In this document: piece by piece, positions 12,600 to 24,821 of the stretch
How positions within the stretch are numbered: the first letter of the stretch is position 1
How the letters are laid out: every line of letters starts with the position of its first letter
Source of the DNA: Molanna angustata
Lineage: Eukaryota > Arthropoda > Insecta > Trichoptera > Molannidae
Length of the DNA stretch: 64,000 nt
NCBI GenBank assembly: GCA_963576475.1
Contig: OY754971.1
Location: 280,501-344,500 of the forward strand
Direction: 5' to 3'
The notes under the pieces: generated by a model
Database searches by the model: none
The model's input: the letters and a program-made list of their open reading frames with translations, nothing else
Told to the model about the DNA's origin: nothing
Program-made: the position numbers and the translations under genes

Positions 12600-12670
12600 T
12601 GGATAACGCTCGGTTCTCTCTACCTAACTCAATAAAGAGACATGGAGTGATAATGCGCATGAATTTTTAT
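12600..12670 (+). repeat. RTE-like 3' terminus fragment
   Basis: CTCGGTTCTCTCTACCTAAC followed by GGAGTGATAATG resembles the CGGTTCTCTCTGCCTACCCC...GGCGTGATGG terminus at about 51055-51095. Confidence 0.4.
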
Positions 12671-12892
12671 TAACAGTAGTTTATTTGAGAACCTATGAAT
12701 ACATAAAATAATTTAGGAACATAGATTGTTAAATATTGTGTAAATGATTTTCTATCTTGAATCAAACAGGATTTTTTTCTTGTTAGATGGTGAAATCCAT
12801 AGTTAGTTAGTTACCAAGAAATCGTCATTATTTTGTAATGTATCAAATGTTAAAAATGTACTAGGAAATAAATTGTAATTTGTGTTCCTATT

Positions 12893-13062
12893 ATTATTCT
12901 TTATTCTTTTTCTTCTCCTCCTCAGCCTTATCCTGTCCACTTTTGGACGAAGGCCTCCTCAATCTCCTTCCAAGGCACTCTCTATTGTGCTCTAAACATA
13001 CAATTGACACCAGCATGACGGCTGATGTCGTCCATCCATCTCATTAGCGGTATCCCTTCATT
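12893..13062 (-). pseudogene. RTE-like LINE C-terminal fragment
   Basis: The minus strand reads IPLMRWMDDISRHAGVNCMF, then RVPWKEIEEAFVQKWTG and a stop. This is the conserved RWMDDI...AG......W..I.EAF.Q.WTG terminus. One internal stop replaces the DR before W. Confidence 0.65.
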
Positions 13063-13200
13063 ATTATTCATTGAAAACTCGAGAAATATACAAATACATA
13101 CCTAATAACAACGGAATACCTTATATTATTTTATAATTATTTATATAATTTTGTTTCTGCATCTATATATTTTGTGTATTGCATATTGTATGGATGTATA

Positions 13201-14698
13201 TCGTCTGCTGACAGGAAAAAGTCACTAACTGCCTATTTTGGCAAAATTGAGTTAACTATGCTATCATATTCACCAAAACACACTTTACATCTGGTAAAAA
13301 AATTATCTTCATATCAGGTCCCGTTGCGGAGATTTTTCGGAAAAATATTCATTATCTGCATTTTTTTTCAATTATGCCGTCTGGAAAAAGTCATTATCAT
13401 TGAAATGAAGTCTTTTTTTTTACATATTTTTGTATTTAACTACCAACATTCGAAAATTTTAACACATTAACTAAAAAAATAATTTTCGATAAATACATAG
13501 CATCACATCCTAACTGGGTAGGCAGAGAGAAAAGAACGCCATTGTTTTCTATCCCGGATTGCATTAATCGCCTTATTTACATTGATACATCATCTCAACA
13601 TTTTAGTCTGTTATTCTCATACATCAACCCAAGCATGTCCCTAACGGGGTAGGCAGAGAGAACCAAACACTATATTTTTATATCCTGGAACACATACATC
13701 GACTCATCAATATTATAAATCATTATTACAGGTTCATCTTTTTTCAAGTTTCTTAGATTTCTTTCTTACAGCATTTCGTTCGTATGGTTGAACCAGCATA
13801 AATAATATTTATATTGTAGTGATATACCTACCAGAAAAACTGCATTCCTGGTACAATATCTCTTAGGTATCAGTAAATACAGGAGAGAGAGAAGGTGTTT
13901 GCCTGACACTGTTCATTTACAGCATAAGTTTATGCTTAAATTTGGGTATTATGAGGATGCATAAATGTACCTACTTGTTAAACGAACATATTCGTTCTTT
14001 AAAAAAAAACTATATTTTTACATGTATTGTTGATATTGACGGTATTTAAGGTTTAGAATTCATAATATGATTTAGAACAAACCCAGGTTTAATATTGGTT
14101 AATTCATAAAAAAATATATAAGACAGAAAATAGAAGTTGATCTGTATATCTTCTGAAAATGTGAGTAAATACCTAAATTTCTATTAATTTTAAAGTCAAG
14201 AAAAAAATTTAGAGGTCCTGGGCACAATAGGTACCTTTCATTTGAAACATCTGAAATATTCTTGATATGTAGGTACTAATAAAATTAGAATATTAGAAGA
14301 ATACAAAAAGTTTGGAAGAAATTGCAAAATGGCAATAAACTCGCCACTTGTGCAGGTTGCAAAGAAGTGATTAAAATTTGATTTTTTTTATGAATGCATT
14401 ATAATGAGTTTTACCACATAGAAATATTACATACAATCTCACACAGTATGGCAGATGAGCCGTCAGGAAAATCTCATTATATGCAATTTTGTGTTTTTTT
14501 CATTCCCTATGAGTTTTTGTCAAATTTGAAAATCAAATATAGTTAGATTAGGCTACTTTTTATATATGTTGAAAAATTCATAACAATCTATAAACAATTA
14601 AAGAAGTTATGAGAGTTAATATTGCCAAAAACCTTTGACAGCCATTATCTCGAAAACATGTTTGTTGCAGTTAGTGACTTTTTCCTGTCAGCAGACGA
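13201..14698. mobile_element. 1.5 kb DNA transposon with perfect 32-bp terminal inverted repeats
   Basis: The termini TCGTCTGCTGACAGG... (13201-13232) and the exact complement (14667-14698) match over 32 bp. TATA lies on both sides, compatible with a TA or TATA target duplication as made by Tc1/mariner-like elements. No transposase is recognisable; the 98-aa ORF at 13174-13470 starts outside and is AT-rich. The interior holds two RTE-tail-like fragments (about 13500-13680), a SINE 3' piece (13920-14000) and a SINE fragment (14313-14370). It is a non-autonomous element or one whose coding part has been replaced. Confidence 0.85.
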
Positions 14699-14741
14699 TA
14701 TATATATTTATATTTTTAGGCATCTCTTTTTATATTTTGTT

Positions 14742-16254
14742 TTTGCGTAGAGTCAAGTTTGTCTATGTTTTTATATATGTATGTACAAGCGTTCTTTGCA
14801 TATAATTGTGATATGTTTAGTATATTAAAGTCGGTAAATAATGCGTCGGATGGAGTGCGGATTGGTACCTTGTAGATTATCTTTAATACGGATTTTTGTT
14901 ATTTTTTTTAAAGGGTCTAATGTAACATGGTAAGCGCCTCCCCATGATATAATTGCATATTCTAATATGGACTGATACAAAGAGAAATACATTATTTTAA
15001 TGACGGGTAAAGGTAGGAAGTTATCTCTTTGAAGTTCTTCTGTTGTCGGATATTTCTGTCTTTAGAATTTGAAAATAATACTATTGTCGTCCATGCGTTC
15101 GACGCGGTCTCTGTAGAAGCGACCAATGAACTTAATTTTTTTTTATTTATTTAATATCTCACATAGGAAAGAATTGAAAATGATCGCCATAGGAATACGA
15201 ACATAAATTTCATTTGATTTTTTCCCTGAAGGGATGGAAGAGACGGGAGGAAGGAGGCACTGAAGGGACGGGAGGGACTGTTTTATAATTAGAATATTTT
15301 GATTAGGTACCTACATATTTTTTTTTAATTATACACAGGCAGTACAACGATTGCCGGGTTTCGCTCGTTATGTTGATAAAAAACAAGGTCGGTTTAAATA
15401 TTGTGTTCCTGTGTGTATTTACGATTATATGTTTATTTATTTTACATCGCCTCAATATTTCATAATAATGTAACACTTAAACTGCATAGCAACATAAAAA
15501 AAACGTTTTGTCAACTAAAATAAGTATTTTACATGCTAACCTAAAAGTGTGTGACACAGTTTTAAAAATGTATAATATGTTGTGATATCAAATAGGTAAT
15601 TACTTATTGTAGGTACCTACCTAATGACATTAATATAATAGATGTCATTCAGTAATTAAAAGGAGGTTTACATTATACAATCAATTTGTTTTGGTTTTTT
15701 AAAAACCTCGTAAAACACGTAGATATGGATACATTATACCTACCTACATATTGTTAAAGAAGGAATTTTTAAAATCGAATTTCTCAAATTCACCACGTTA
15801 AAAAAACATTATCAGAAGATAGCCAGTTAAATCAGAAGAATAATAATACTATCTTTTATTAAGATAGCAAATTAACTCAAACATCGCATTTCGAAATATT
15901 TTGTTTTGAAATTAATTACTTAAATGAGGTACTTAAGTGAGGTTTTAAAATTAATTACTTAGCTGTGAGGCACCGGCTTAGAATAGTGCTTCCACACTTT
16001 TCTATTATTGTTTTCGAGTGTCCCGTAAGAGCCAGGTAATCGAAAATACAACAGGCAACAATAACATCTCACATAGTTCAGCAATGAGGTTCACCACCCA
16101 TTCTGAATATAGTGCCTTTTTGGGTGAGACGAGACTGGTGTGTAGGTATACCTACATAGATATGTTGTGCTCCCTTTTATAAGGCAATGCACACCCGCAC
16201 ACCTTTCGCTGGTTACCCCACATTGTGGGATATGCCGTGATGGTATGAATGAAT
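14742..16254. repeat. Right arm of 1.5 kb inverted repeat (partner 3208-4719)
   Basis: Near-identical reverse complement of 3208-4719. On the plus strand it ends in an RTE-like terminus, GGGATATGCCGTGATGG, plus TATGAATGAATGA. On the left it stops abruptly at 14742, inside what is RT coding sequence in the partner, and a 32-bp-TIR transposon lies 44 bp further left. A small indel/substitution cluster near 14900 (GTTATTTTTTTTAAAG against the partner) is the clearest difference. Confidence 0.85.
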
Positions 16255-17799
16255 GAAGGATGAAAGTTTCATGGCTTATTTTTCAACTGTTTTTTTATGT
16301 TTCATTGTTTTTTAATGACACTTTTGAATTTACTTTATACCTAGGTATTTAATTTATTTATGCTATTTATTTTATACTAAAGTTACTTTTTGTTTTTGGT
16401 ATTTTATTTTTCTTTTCTTTAAAAATGTTTCGATATGATATGCAAAAAAATATTCTGATATGTATTTCGTACATGTATAAATCTCTTTTTGTTTTCTTTT
16501 TATAATATTATTGTATGTATTAAACTTGTTTATGCTATTTTATTTTGTATGTACTTGTAAAAGGCTATTTGGTCTTTATTGATGGAAATAATAATAATAA
16601 TAACCTTAGATTAAAACCTAAGATTACCTTCTATGCTTATAACGTACGTTTACTTTTCCCTTATACCTTCACTAAAAAATAATATACTTCTATAATAATA
16701 ATAATATTCATCGTGAACATTGAGAACGAAACAATACAGGTAGGTACATGTTAATTTAATATGAGTTTTCTGGTAATACCTATATAACACTCGTCATGTT
16801 TGAAAATTTTATGAAAATCCACGATAAAACACATCATATGTAGTACATAATTTATCGTTCTGTTATAAACAATAATTTTATACAGTCATACAATTGATAG
16901 TGAAATTAAATGAAATTATTAAACAAATTCTATCACCATCAAGAGGATTCAGTTTAAACAAAATTGTAAAAAGTTGACATGTGTATTTTGGTATGTTATG
17001 ACCCATTATTCTGTCTATAATGATTTTAACATTGAATTTATTTTCACAGAAGTCATAGAGAAACATCTTATTCCACCACCACAACGACACGATCCAAACA
17101 CATACACACACATGTCATGTAGTATAATATATACAACTCATCACGGCATGGCATGGCATGGCGTGGATACAAGGAATCTCAACGAGCAGTCAAGTTATGT
17201 TATAAAGGGAGAATAATCTACAGATAACTTGGACATACATTTACTAACATAAAATAATTTCAACGCGTGTATCATAGTATAAAATTATTTGATATCTAGG
17301 TCTACTTTTACGCGGGGCGAAATGTTGTTAATTTTCTATTCAACACATACTTTGGAATAAAATTATACGAATTCGAATAGAATATGTACCTACCTTATCA
17401 TTTAAATTTAGAAGTTTCTTAGAATTCCATGATACAAATTGGAAGTTGCGTATATAGTTATAAAACGAATGGGGAATGGAATAAAATGAAAGTTAATTAT
17501 ATAAATTCGAATTTAGAACTTTTTCTGAGAAGTAAAATGAATTAATTCGACGCACATTTGACGTAAACAGTGTTTTTGAAATAATGATAGTAATTTAAAG
17601 TCAAAAGGAATGTATATGGTATTGAAATTATATAAATTTGAAGTCAGATTTGAATATATTCATTAGTCAACATTACGAAGATGAGATTAGTCGACTAAGT
17701 GAGGAGTTATGAGTGTGAGACCGGACATGAAGGTAATGTAAACTCTGATGTCAACAGGAATCTCCTATAGCGGTAGGTAGGTACATGTGGAGGTATGTG
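16255..17799. other. No gene seen; LINE-tail-like piece at 16585-16603
   Basis: AT-rich. (AAT)n runs at about 16585-16603 and 16694-16708 may be element tails. The overlapping ORFs at 16878-17216 are on opposite strands and without motif. Confidence 0.35.
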
Positions 17800-18440
17800 G
17801 TACAATTTGGGTTTCCGAAGAAATGTCCGCGCGATGTGATTGTCTCGGAGCGGAGACTGAGAGATGGGGGCGGAGTGGGGTGGTGAGGTGAGGAGATGCG
17901 GAGGCAGAAGTATGAATAGGCGTGTGTGTGGACCAGTTAAGTTACCCTAACCCGAACCTAGCGAGCGGCACCGCTGCTGGCTGGCGTCAGTCGGTCCGGT
18001 TCCTAGACAGGAATGTAGGGATTCCAGTCTAGCGTCGTAAGGAGGAGGTCGGATTCACTCACCACTGGTAGGGGCTCCTATGTCCAGTGTGCGGGGCACT
18101 GTCTACTGTCACTATATCATACAATACAATACCACTACCGCGCACTATTCCGATACTCTCGCGAGAGAGGCCGCCACTAAAAACGTACTTAACGTGCTGC
18201 TACCGCGGCGGCTTCGCGGGGACTGGCGGGCTGCGGAGCCGAGATGAAGAACGGAGGGGGGCAGGGGGCGGGGGGCATCTCAGGAATGTGCCGAACATGA
18301 AATCGGAACAATCGATGAATGTGTGGTGCCCCGGGCCGCTGAAGGTCAAGCGAGCCTTCCTCACCCTCCCTGCCACACATCACATCCCATCTCATCTCAT
18401 CTCATCCATATCTCATCCTTCTCCGCGCTATCATACCTAG
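17800..18440. promoter_or_regulatory. Isolated GC/CpG-rich island, candidate promoter or 5' UTR exon
   Basis: The stretch switches abruptly from AT-rich flanks to GC-rich, CpG-dense sequence (CGAGCGGCACCGCTG at about 17960; CTCGCGAGAGAGGCCGCC at about 18157; CCGCGGCGGCTTCGCGG at about 18203). It contains (CATCTCAT)n near 18385. Short ORFs on both strands (117, 104 and 68 aa) are low-complexity and unconvincing. In insects such islands commonly mark promoters or first exons of regulatory genes; the gene itself is not in view. It could also be a GC-rich unclassified repeat. Confidence 0.4.
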
Positions 18441-19214
18441 TATCGTCTCTTCCTTCGTTCTCCCATCATATTATTATCGAGCAAATACCGAGGTATGGAT
18501 ATTATGGTATGACTCCTTCGCCGGTAATATCAAATTACTATCATCATACACACGTGGACTTCTATAGATATGTATCTATATATACCTATCTATCTCCATA
18601 TTTATTTACTTTATTAATCATTATTTATTTTGTTTAAAATAAATAATCGTCTACTTATAGATATATTTACATAAAACATTACATTCACTAAGGACTTTTG
18701 AATAAACTTTTTTTTAATGTATCCTAGTATAAAATAAAATAAAACATCAATAAATTAAATACTATTCTCCTCCCTGTTTTACCCCATTTCATCCTTTCTT
18801 GCTCTCTACTCTTTTCTACTTATAAAATATCATAATGTACATATCATTGATATTTTATAAGTAGAACGTGGTGTACATACCTTTTCGAAAAAATAGTAAA
18901 ATAAAAGTTCCCGTATTTATTGAACCAAAATATATGCATTATTTTCACTAGTAAATTAAATATTTAGGCAATAATAGGAATCAGTCTGTAAAATAATATT
19001 GTCAGAGTGCCTTCAATGTTATAGAATTAAATTCAATAAGTATTATTATTATTATGAATATTTCGATTCATGATGAGTCGAAATTAATGTCACATTCTAA
19101 GATTATATATGTCACATCGTTCACCCACTTTAAAAAATTAAAATCAATTCAATTCTGATAAAATATGTAGGTATAATTGATGAATACGTACCAAACTATA
19201 AACACAAATTAATA

Positions 19215-19539
19215 GATTTTGTAATTATCTCAATAGAGACGAAGTTGGAATATTTATTGTAGGAGAACCGGGAAATCAAGGCACCTACAGGGCTTACGAC
19301 CTGTCATCGGCTGGTTTACGTGATCACTTTATGCGCTTGCGCAACGTTCACCAATTATGCCTTTTTAATGAGATCCCTATCAATTAAAAAAGGCATAATT
19401 GGTGAACGTTGCGCAAGCGCATAAAGTGATCACGTAAACCAGCCGATGACAGGTCGTAAGCCCTGTAGGTGCCTTGATTTCCCGGTTCTCCTACAATAAA
19501 TATTCCAACTTCGTCTCTATTGAGATAATTACAAAATCT
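19215..19539. repeat. Head-to-head inverted pair of dispersed repeat R1 (large hairpin)
   Basis: Left arm 19215 to about 19366 and right arm about 19387-19539 are almost perfect reverse complements around a ~20-bp centre (GAGATCCCTATCAATT). Each arm is the same ~150-bp core found singly at 21604, 41865 and 54062 (GGTGAACGTTGCGCAAGCGC; CAGCCGATGACAGGTCG; CAATAGAGACGAAGTTGG on the complement). The right copy continues to about 19615 like the one at 21604. Confidence 0.88.
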
Positions 19540-19677
19540 GTTAAAAAATATCTTTGACTCCCGACAGGGAAAAAATCCAATGTTTGCGCATATGCAATAA
19601 TAAAAATATATTCGATTACAAATTAATAATTATTGTAAGATATTTTGTTTTACATATTAAACATGTAGGTATATGTT

Positions 19678-19918
19678 AGCCCCGGCAGCGTATTTACCTT
19701 AACGTGTTGATTAGGAGGCAAGTATTGCCTCTAATTAGGCACTAGCTTGTTGCGCTAATGCACTCGTGTTGAATTCACAGTTCGCGTTGCTAAACCGTGT
19801 GTATTTGGAGAACACGAGTTTTTAAGTGCATTAGCGCGACAAACTAGTGCCTAATACGAGGCAGTACTTGCCATCTAATCAACACGGAAAGGTAGATAAA
19901 TACGCCGCCGGGTCAGCT
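19678..19918. mobile_element. Fold-back MITE (AGCCCCGGCAGCGTATTTACC termini)
   Basis: Imperfect palindrome of about 240 bp. The left arm AGCCCCGGCAGCGTATTTAC, GTGTTGATTAGGAGGCAAGTA, GGCACTAG is mirrored by ...CTAGTGCCTAATACGAGGCA, TAATCAACACGG, TACGCCGCCGGGTCAGCT. No ORF. Confidence 0.82.
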
Positions 19919-20219
19919 AGGTTTTTACTAATATTTGACCGTGCGTTGAAATTTATGTATATTAAAAAAAATAAACGAGTTATCTTATGTAGTTTTGTGT
20001 TATCTTATACATAAAATATAACCAGCGATCGGCGATCGTATTGTCATCAACAGTTAGATCCTTGGGAAAATTAAAGTTTGATTAATTCAATTTAGACAGG
20101 AAATTGAGGGATCTACTGAATAAAATTGAAAACATCTCATCACGTTAAACATTTTATCTGGTAGGTAATAATAAAATATACAAAAAGAAAATTCAATACA
20201 TAAAATATCAATATAAAGA

Positions 20220-20582
20220 ATAATTGTTAAGGCTTTTATGCTTTATTTTACATTTTGTTAATGCAGTCTGGTGACATTCAGAAGAAAACTTTCCTCACTG
20301 TAAAGTTTATCTTTTTGTTTTCTTTTGTTAACATCTTTCACTATTTTTCTTTGTTGTGATCTTAATTTCTATTGTAGGTATTTCTATTGTTTTTATATAA
20401 TTTCCATTTAAGATATTTTTATTTTCTTATAGATTTGTATGCCAATTTTTAATGCAGGATGTGGCCACTTGTAATTGGCTGTCCAGTTTTATATTAGCTT
20501 TTTCTTATTTTATGAACCTATTGATGTATAATAACTTGTTAGCTGTAAGTGGTCCTTAAAAATAAATAAATAAATAAAAATG
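20220..20582 (+). mobile_element. LINE 3' UTR with (AAATA)n tail
   Basis: T-rich UTR-like sequence ending GTGGTCCTTAAAAATAAATAAATAAATAA at about 20562-20580. It has the same ending style as 130-148 and 5145-5161. No coding part is left. Confidence 0.45.
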
Positions 20583-20944
20583 TTTTTCTTCTTGTTTTTT
20601 ATATTTGATGTTTGTGTTCTTTATTAATTCAATCGATTGAAATTTCTATCGCATGAGCGTAGTGAAAATACATTGAAATTGTCCGGGTTAAAAAAGGAAT
20701 TATTCCTAATTAGATAGACATAGGTAAAGTGATGAAATGATGCCAATCAGGGAGGACCCATGGTTTATTATTATTATTAGTTTTTTTATTTTGTATGTTT
20801 TTTGTTTGTTTTTATATAAATACTGAGTGGTATCTGTGGTGTATTGTTACTGTAAGTTTTCTTTTCTTATATTAAATAAATATTATTTTACGCTTCACTA
20901 CTGTGGAATATTGGAGATTTATGAATTCACAATATTTAAGCGTA

Positions 20945-21112
20945 TTATTCCACACAAACTTCTGGGTTCGATGCCCAACAGGGGAGAAATTTATTTAAAT
21001 TTATTTTTCACGCAAATATTGCTTCTCTGTGCTGGAAACACTGGTTAGTTGGAAGAAATTGCCGTACGGCAATAAACTCGCCACTTTCGCAGAGTGCAAG
21101 AAAGTGTTCATT
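20945..21112 (+). mobile_element. tRNA-derived SINE
   Basis: Contains a B-box-like GGGTTCGATGCCC, then GGAGAAATTTATTTAAATTT, CACGCAAATATTGCTTCT, GCTGGAAACACTGG and GGAAGAAATTGCCGTACGGC. The same 3' body occurs inverted at 31448-31650 and partly at 14313 and 26620, defining a dispersed family. The A-box half is weak here. Confidence 0.6.
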
Positions 21113-21124
21113 ATTACCTATTCT

Positions 21125-21330
21125 GTTTTTCATCATCAGTGGCTCCACAGCCCAGGATGGGCCTTGGCCTCCTCAAGGAATCGTCTCCATTGCACCCTAT
21201 CCATGGCCTTTTCTCTCCAATTCCGCACACCGGCTATTTGAAGGTCCCTCTCAACTCCATCCATCCATCGCAGTTTCGGCCTTCCCACACCCCTTCTACC
21301 CTCCGGACGTGTTGTGAGGATTCTTTTTGA
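21125..21330 (-). pseudogene. RTE-like LINE C-terminal fragment
   Basis: The minus strand reads VGRPKLRWMDGVERDLQIAG, then VRNWREKAMDRVQWRRFLEE and AKAHPGLWSH and stop. It is an intact-looking GRPK.RW.D.V..D....G...W...A.DR..W...LEEA end, cut on the 5' side. The plus-strand ORFs here are shadows. Confidence 0.72.
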
Positions 21331-21447
21331 AAATTATATATCATAAAATATTAATCTATAGGTACATATATTTTGTTTATATATTTACCTATACATATAA
21401 TATGTTGTAATCTACTACGAATTGTTGCTCTCATTATTTACAAAATA

Positions 21448-21840
21448 AAACAATTCTCTCAATAGATGGCGTTACAACAAAAATAAATAAAAAATAATAA
21501 GAATGTTGTTCATAATTTCACACATAGATGGCAGTAGTAAAAAAAAATCCTTATTTTCAAGCGAAAAGAATTTCAGTATTACAATATATAGAACTTTCAA
21601 AATTGAATTGATAGGGATCTCATTAAAAAGGCATAATTTGTGAACGTTGCGCAAGCGCATAAAGTGATCACGTAAACCAGCCGATGACAGGTCGTAAGCC
21701 CTGTAGGTGCCTTGATTTCCCGGTTCTCCTACAGTAAATATTCCAACTTCGTCTCTATTGAGATAATTAAAAATCTGCTAAAAAATACCTTTGACTCCCG
21801 ACAGGGAAAAAAAATCCAATGTTTACGCATATGCATTAAT
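21448..21840 (+). repeat. Dispersed repeat R1, long copy
   Basis: About 390 bp from CAATTCTCTCAATAGATGGCG to CATATGCATTAATAAAAATATTC. It matches 53917-54262 along its length (ATAGATGGCAGTAG; TTTTCAAGCGAAAAGAATTT; GAACTTTCAAAATTGAATTG; GTGAACGTTGCGCAAGCGC). It lacks coding capacity and tRNA boxes, so the class is unknown. Confidence 0.82.
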
Positions 21841-22774
21841 AAAAATATTCGATTGTAATCTACTATATTTACTCCTTGAAACAGGCAATCGGTTTGCTTC
21901 TACGATATATTTTTGGTGCTTTTTAACGAGCTGCCATCGCAAATTTTGAAAAAGCACATTTTTACGCAGATTTCGGTACATAACACTCGGATATTAAAAA
22001 TCGTAGAATTCTTTTTTTAGTATCAATCGAAAGATTACTTCTTTGTCACGATATCACGTTTTTCACATTTTCTAAAATTACTTTTTTAATTGATATATAG
22101 GTACTTAACCCTTTTGTGAAAACCTGTTTTCAAACATAATAATTTTTGTGTTGTCTTTGCGCACATATTTTGAAAAATCTGTGAAATATATAGTCTTATT
22201 TTTAGCAAAAATAAAATTGACATATATTTATCGTAAAATCATGTTTATAACTTTTTTCAAAAAATTAAAATTAATATCGATTTGGCAACATGATTTGGCA
22301 AAAAAAACTTGATTTTCAAGAGCATAGTTATCGGCAAATAGTATGATATTTTTTAAAGCAGAGTGGGGGGACGGTTTGCACATCGGCCAGCCAAGCAAAA
22401 AACATTGATATTTCAAAAAAATTGACAGTATTTATACACACTAGTACTTGTAAGTGGATTTGAATTATAAATACACCGCCATTTTCGTGAGAGTTCACTG
22501 TTGATGTAATCTAAAGTAATAAAGCAATCAATATGTTAGTGTGTGTGTGTGTATGTGTGTGTGTGTTTGTCTCACGCCTTTTGAAAAACCAAGAGCATCT
22601 AAAAATCTAATTTATGTGCGAACGTGTACCAGTATACCTGATGCAGTGTCACGCTAAAAATAATGCGATTAAAATGCTGAATTTTAAAGATATTTCAATA
22701 ATTATTTTTTTCATACAAAATTTTCCAAGTCATATCTGTCAAAAAAGTGTACATTTTGCACGCAAATATCTGTT
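21841..22774. other. No gene seen; (GT)n microsatellite
   Basis: AT-rich sequence with (GT)n at about 22540-22570. A 62-aa minus-strand ORF at 22228-22416 has no motif. Confidence 0.4.
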
Positions 22775-24075
22775 AGTTTATTTTTTATTTTATTTTATTT
22801 TTTATTCAAATTGAAGCTAACAATGTATGAAGTAAAAATAAATACAGAATATATAATAACTTGCCTTAATACCCACTCCATACATCAATTATAAGCTTAC
22901 AATACTATCAAAGTAACATAATATTTTATAGGTACATTTACATGTATCCGTATTCTCATGGTATCACTGTGTTTATATGTGTAGTAAGTATATGTGTGAG
23001 AGTGAATGTGTAATGTGTGTGAGTGTGTGTATGTGTGAGTGGTGCGTATGTGAGGTTGCAAGCATATGTATGGTGCGTAATGATTAGGCCCATTAAATAA
23101 ATGTTTTTAACTTTTGACGAAATGAATTTCTATTATCGTTGAATAGGTCCAAGTTAAGCGTGTTCTCGTGTTTTATATATGTGTTAATAATTCTGTTGAT
23201 GGTTGTATTTGTCGCGGCGTTAGTCCTGTAATTTTTGGGTCGAAAAAGAGTAGTGTGCCTAGAGCGACGAACCGGTACATTGAAGTGTATATATGATAAT
23301 AAATCTGGACAATCAATATGATTATTTAAAATGTTATACAGAAATTGAATGTCATAACAATTACGTCTAGATACAAGTGTAGATAGGGATGGTGCAACAA
23401 TATTACGATAAGCCAAGCGTTTCATAAACTTTCTCTGCACTCGTTCTATATTGTTGATATGCACTTGATACTGGGGATTCCAGATAACGGAGCCATACTC
23501 CAGCGTACTTCTGATCAACGAATTGAACAGTACAGAAAAAGTTTTTGAATTTTTAAAATCCCTGCTTATTCTAAATATAAAACCCAGTTTTTTATAGGAA
23601 ATAGTTGTTATTTTTTCTATATGTTGTTTAAAACTTAGTTTGCAGTCCAGATATATTCCGAGGTCTCGACACAGGGATTTTTTAACTATTTGTTCATTAT
23701 TCAAATAATAGTCGAAAGTAAGTTTATTAATTTTTCTAGTATATGATATGATAAAGCATTTTGAAATATTGAGGTTTAAAAAGTTAGTCACACAGTATAA
23801 GGCCAGCCGATCTAAATCTTCTTGGAGTTCATAGCAGTCTGATATTGTTTTGATACATTTATAAATTTTCATGTCGTCTGCAAAAAGGGAAAAGTGAGAA
23901 TGGTTAAAGCATTTTCCTATGTCGTTAATGTAAATATAAAATAGTAGCGGACCCAAATGAGATCCCTGCGGTACTCCGGAACATATCCGGGTAGCATTTT
24001 CAGACATACATCCGTTTACAGCCGTTATCTGTGTGCGATTAGATATATAGGATTTGATCCATCTTAACAAAGTTT
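22775..24075 (-). pseudogene. 5'-truncated Jockey/CR1-like LINE with intact C-terminal half of reverse transcriptase
   Basis: An uninterrupted 325-codon frame (24070-23093) starts within the RT: WIKSYISNRT, then SGVPQGSHLGPLLFYIYIND (motif B region), LFADDMKIY (the catalytic YxDD-type box, here FADD), LGIYLDCKLSFKQHI, LEYGSVIWNPQY and a C-terminal tail without RNase H. The first RT motifs and the endonuclease are absent, and a stop lies just upstream, so it is a dead 5'-truncated insert. A ~300-bp 3' UTR with (CA)n-like sequence and an (AATAAA)n-like tail at about 22780-22805 follows. The intact frame implies a fairly recent insertion. Confidence 0.88.
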
Positions 24076-24821
24076 AAGAGGATGACTGTCGCCAGCTTAC
24101 CTATTTTCCATTTGATATTCCATCAATACTACTAATCGAATCATTTTGAAAAAAATAAATAAGATAGTTTGGATACTCATTAAGAAAAATTCGATGTTTC
24201 CATTAGTTATGATCCGTATTTATTGCTCTAAAAAATAATTAGCATACCCCGATTTATGACATTTATCTTATATTTCTAATAAACTATAAGGCTTAGAGCA
24301 ATCTAATTTTTTTTAAATTAAAGATCACAAAAAAATCAAGAAAAATTCGATCTGGCGTTGCATGAATGCTTCATGTTCAGTCAATATTTTCAAAAAACAT
24401 TTATTTTGGAAATTGCGCTGACTAGAAAATTAAAGTCCCGTATGACGGTCATGCAAATATGACACTTATTCTAGCGGTCGTCACAAGGAATACATTCTGT
24501 ATTCGCTCGTTTGTAATTCAGACCCGCCCTGAGAGTTGGCCAATTTGGACGTGTAATCTGTGTCGAAAGTTGCGCTCCCATATTTATTTATTTTATCGAG
24601 TTATACCTAACAACTACTAATACTACTACAAGCGTAAGGACAAAAAATATGAAAGTTTTAATATTATTAGATCCAGAGGCGTACCGCCGCCGGATTATAC
24701 AATACCTAAGTCATATAATTAATGTTGAATTTTATTTTTTATATATTTATTTGTTTCAGTATAATCACATTTTTATACAGATGTATTATGTAAAAAAAAA
24801 CAAAAACCAAAGTATAACTAG

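Noticed and set aside
18087..18637. 117-, 104- and 68-codon ORFs in the GC-rich island
   Set aside because: GC-rich DNA lacks stops on both strands; compositions are low-complexity and no frame has splice or start support.
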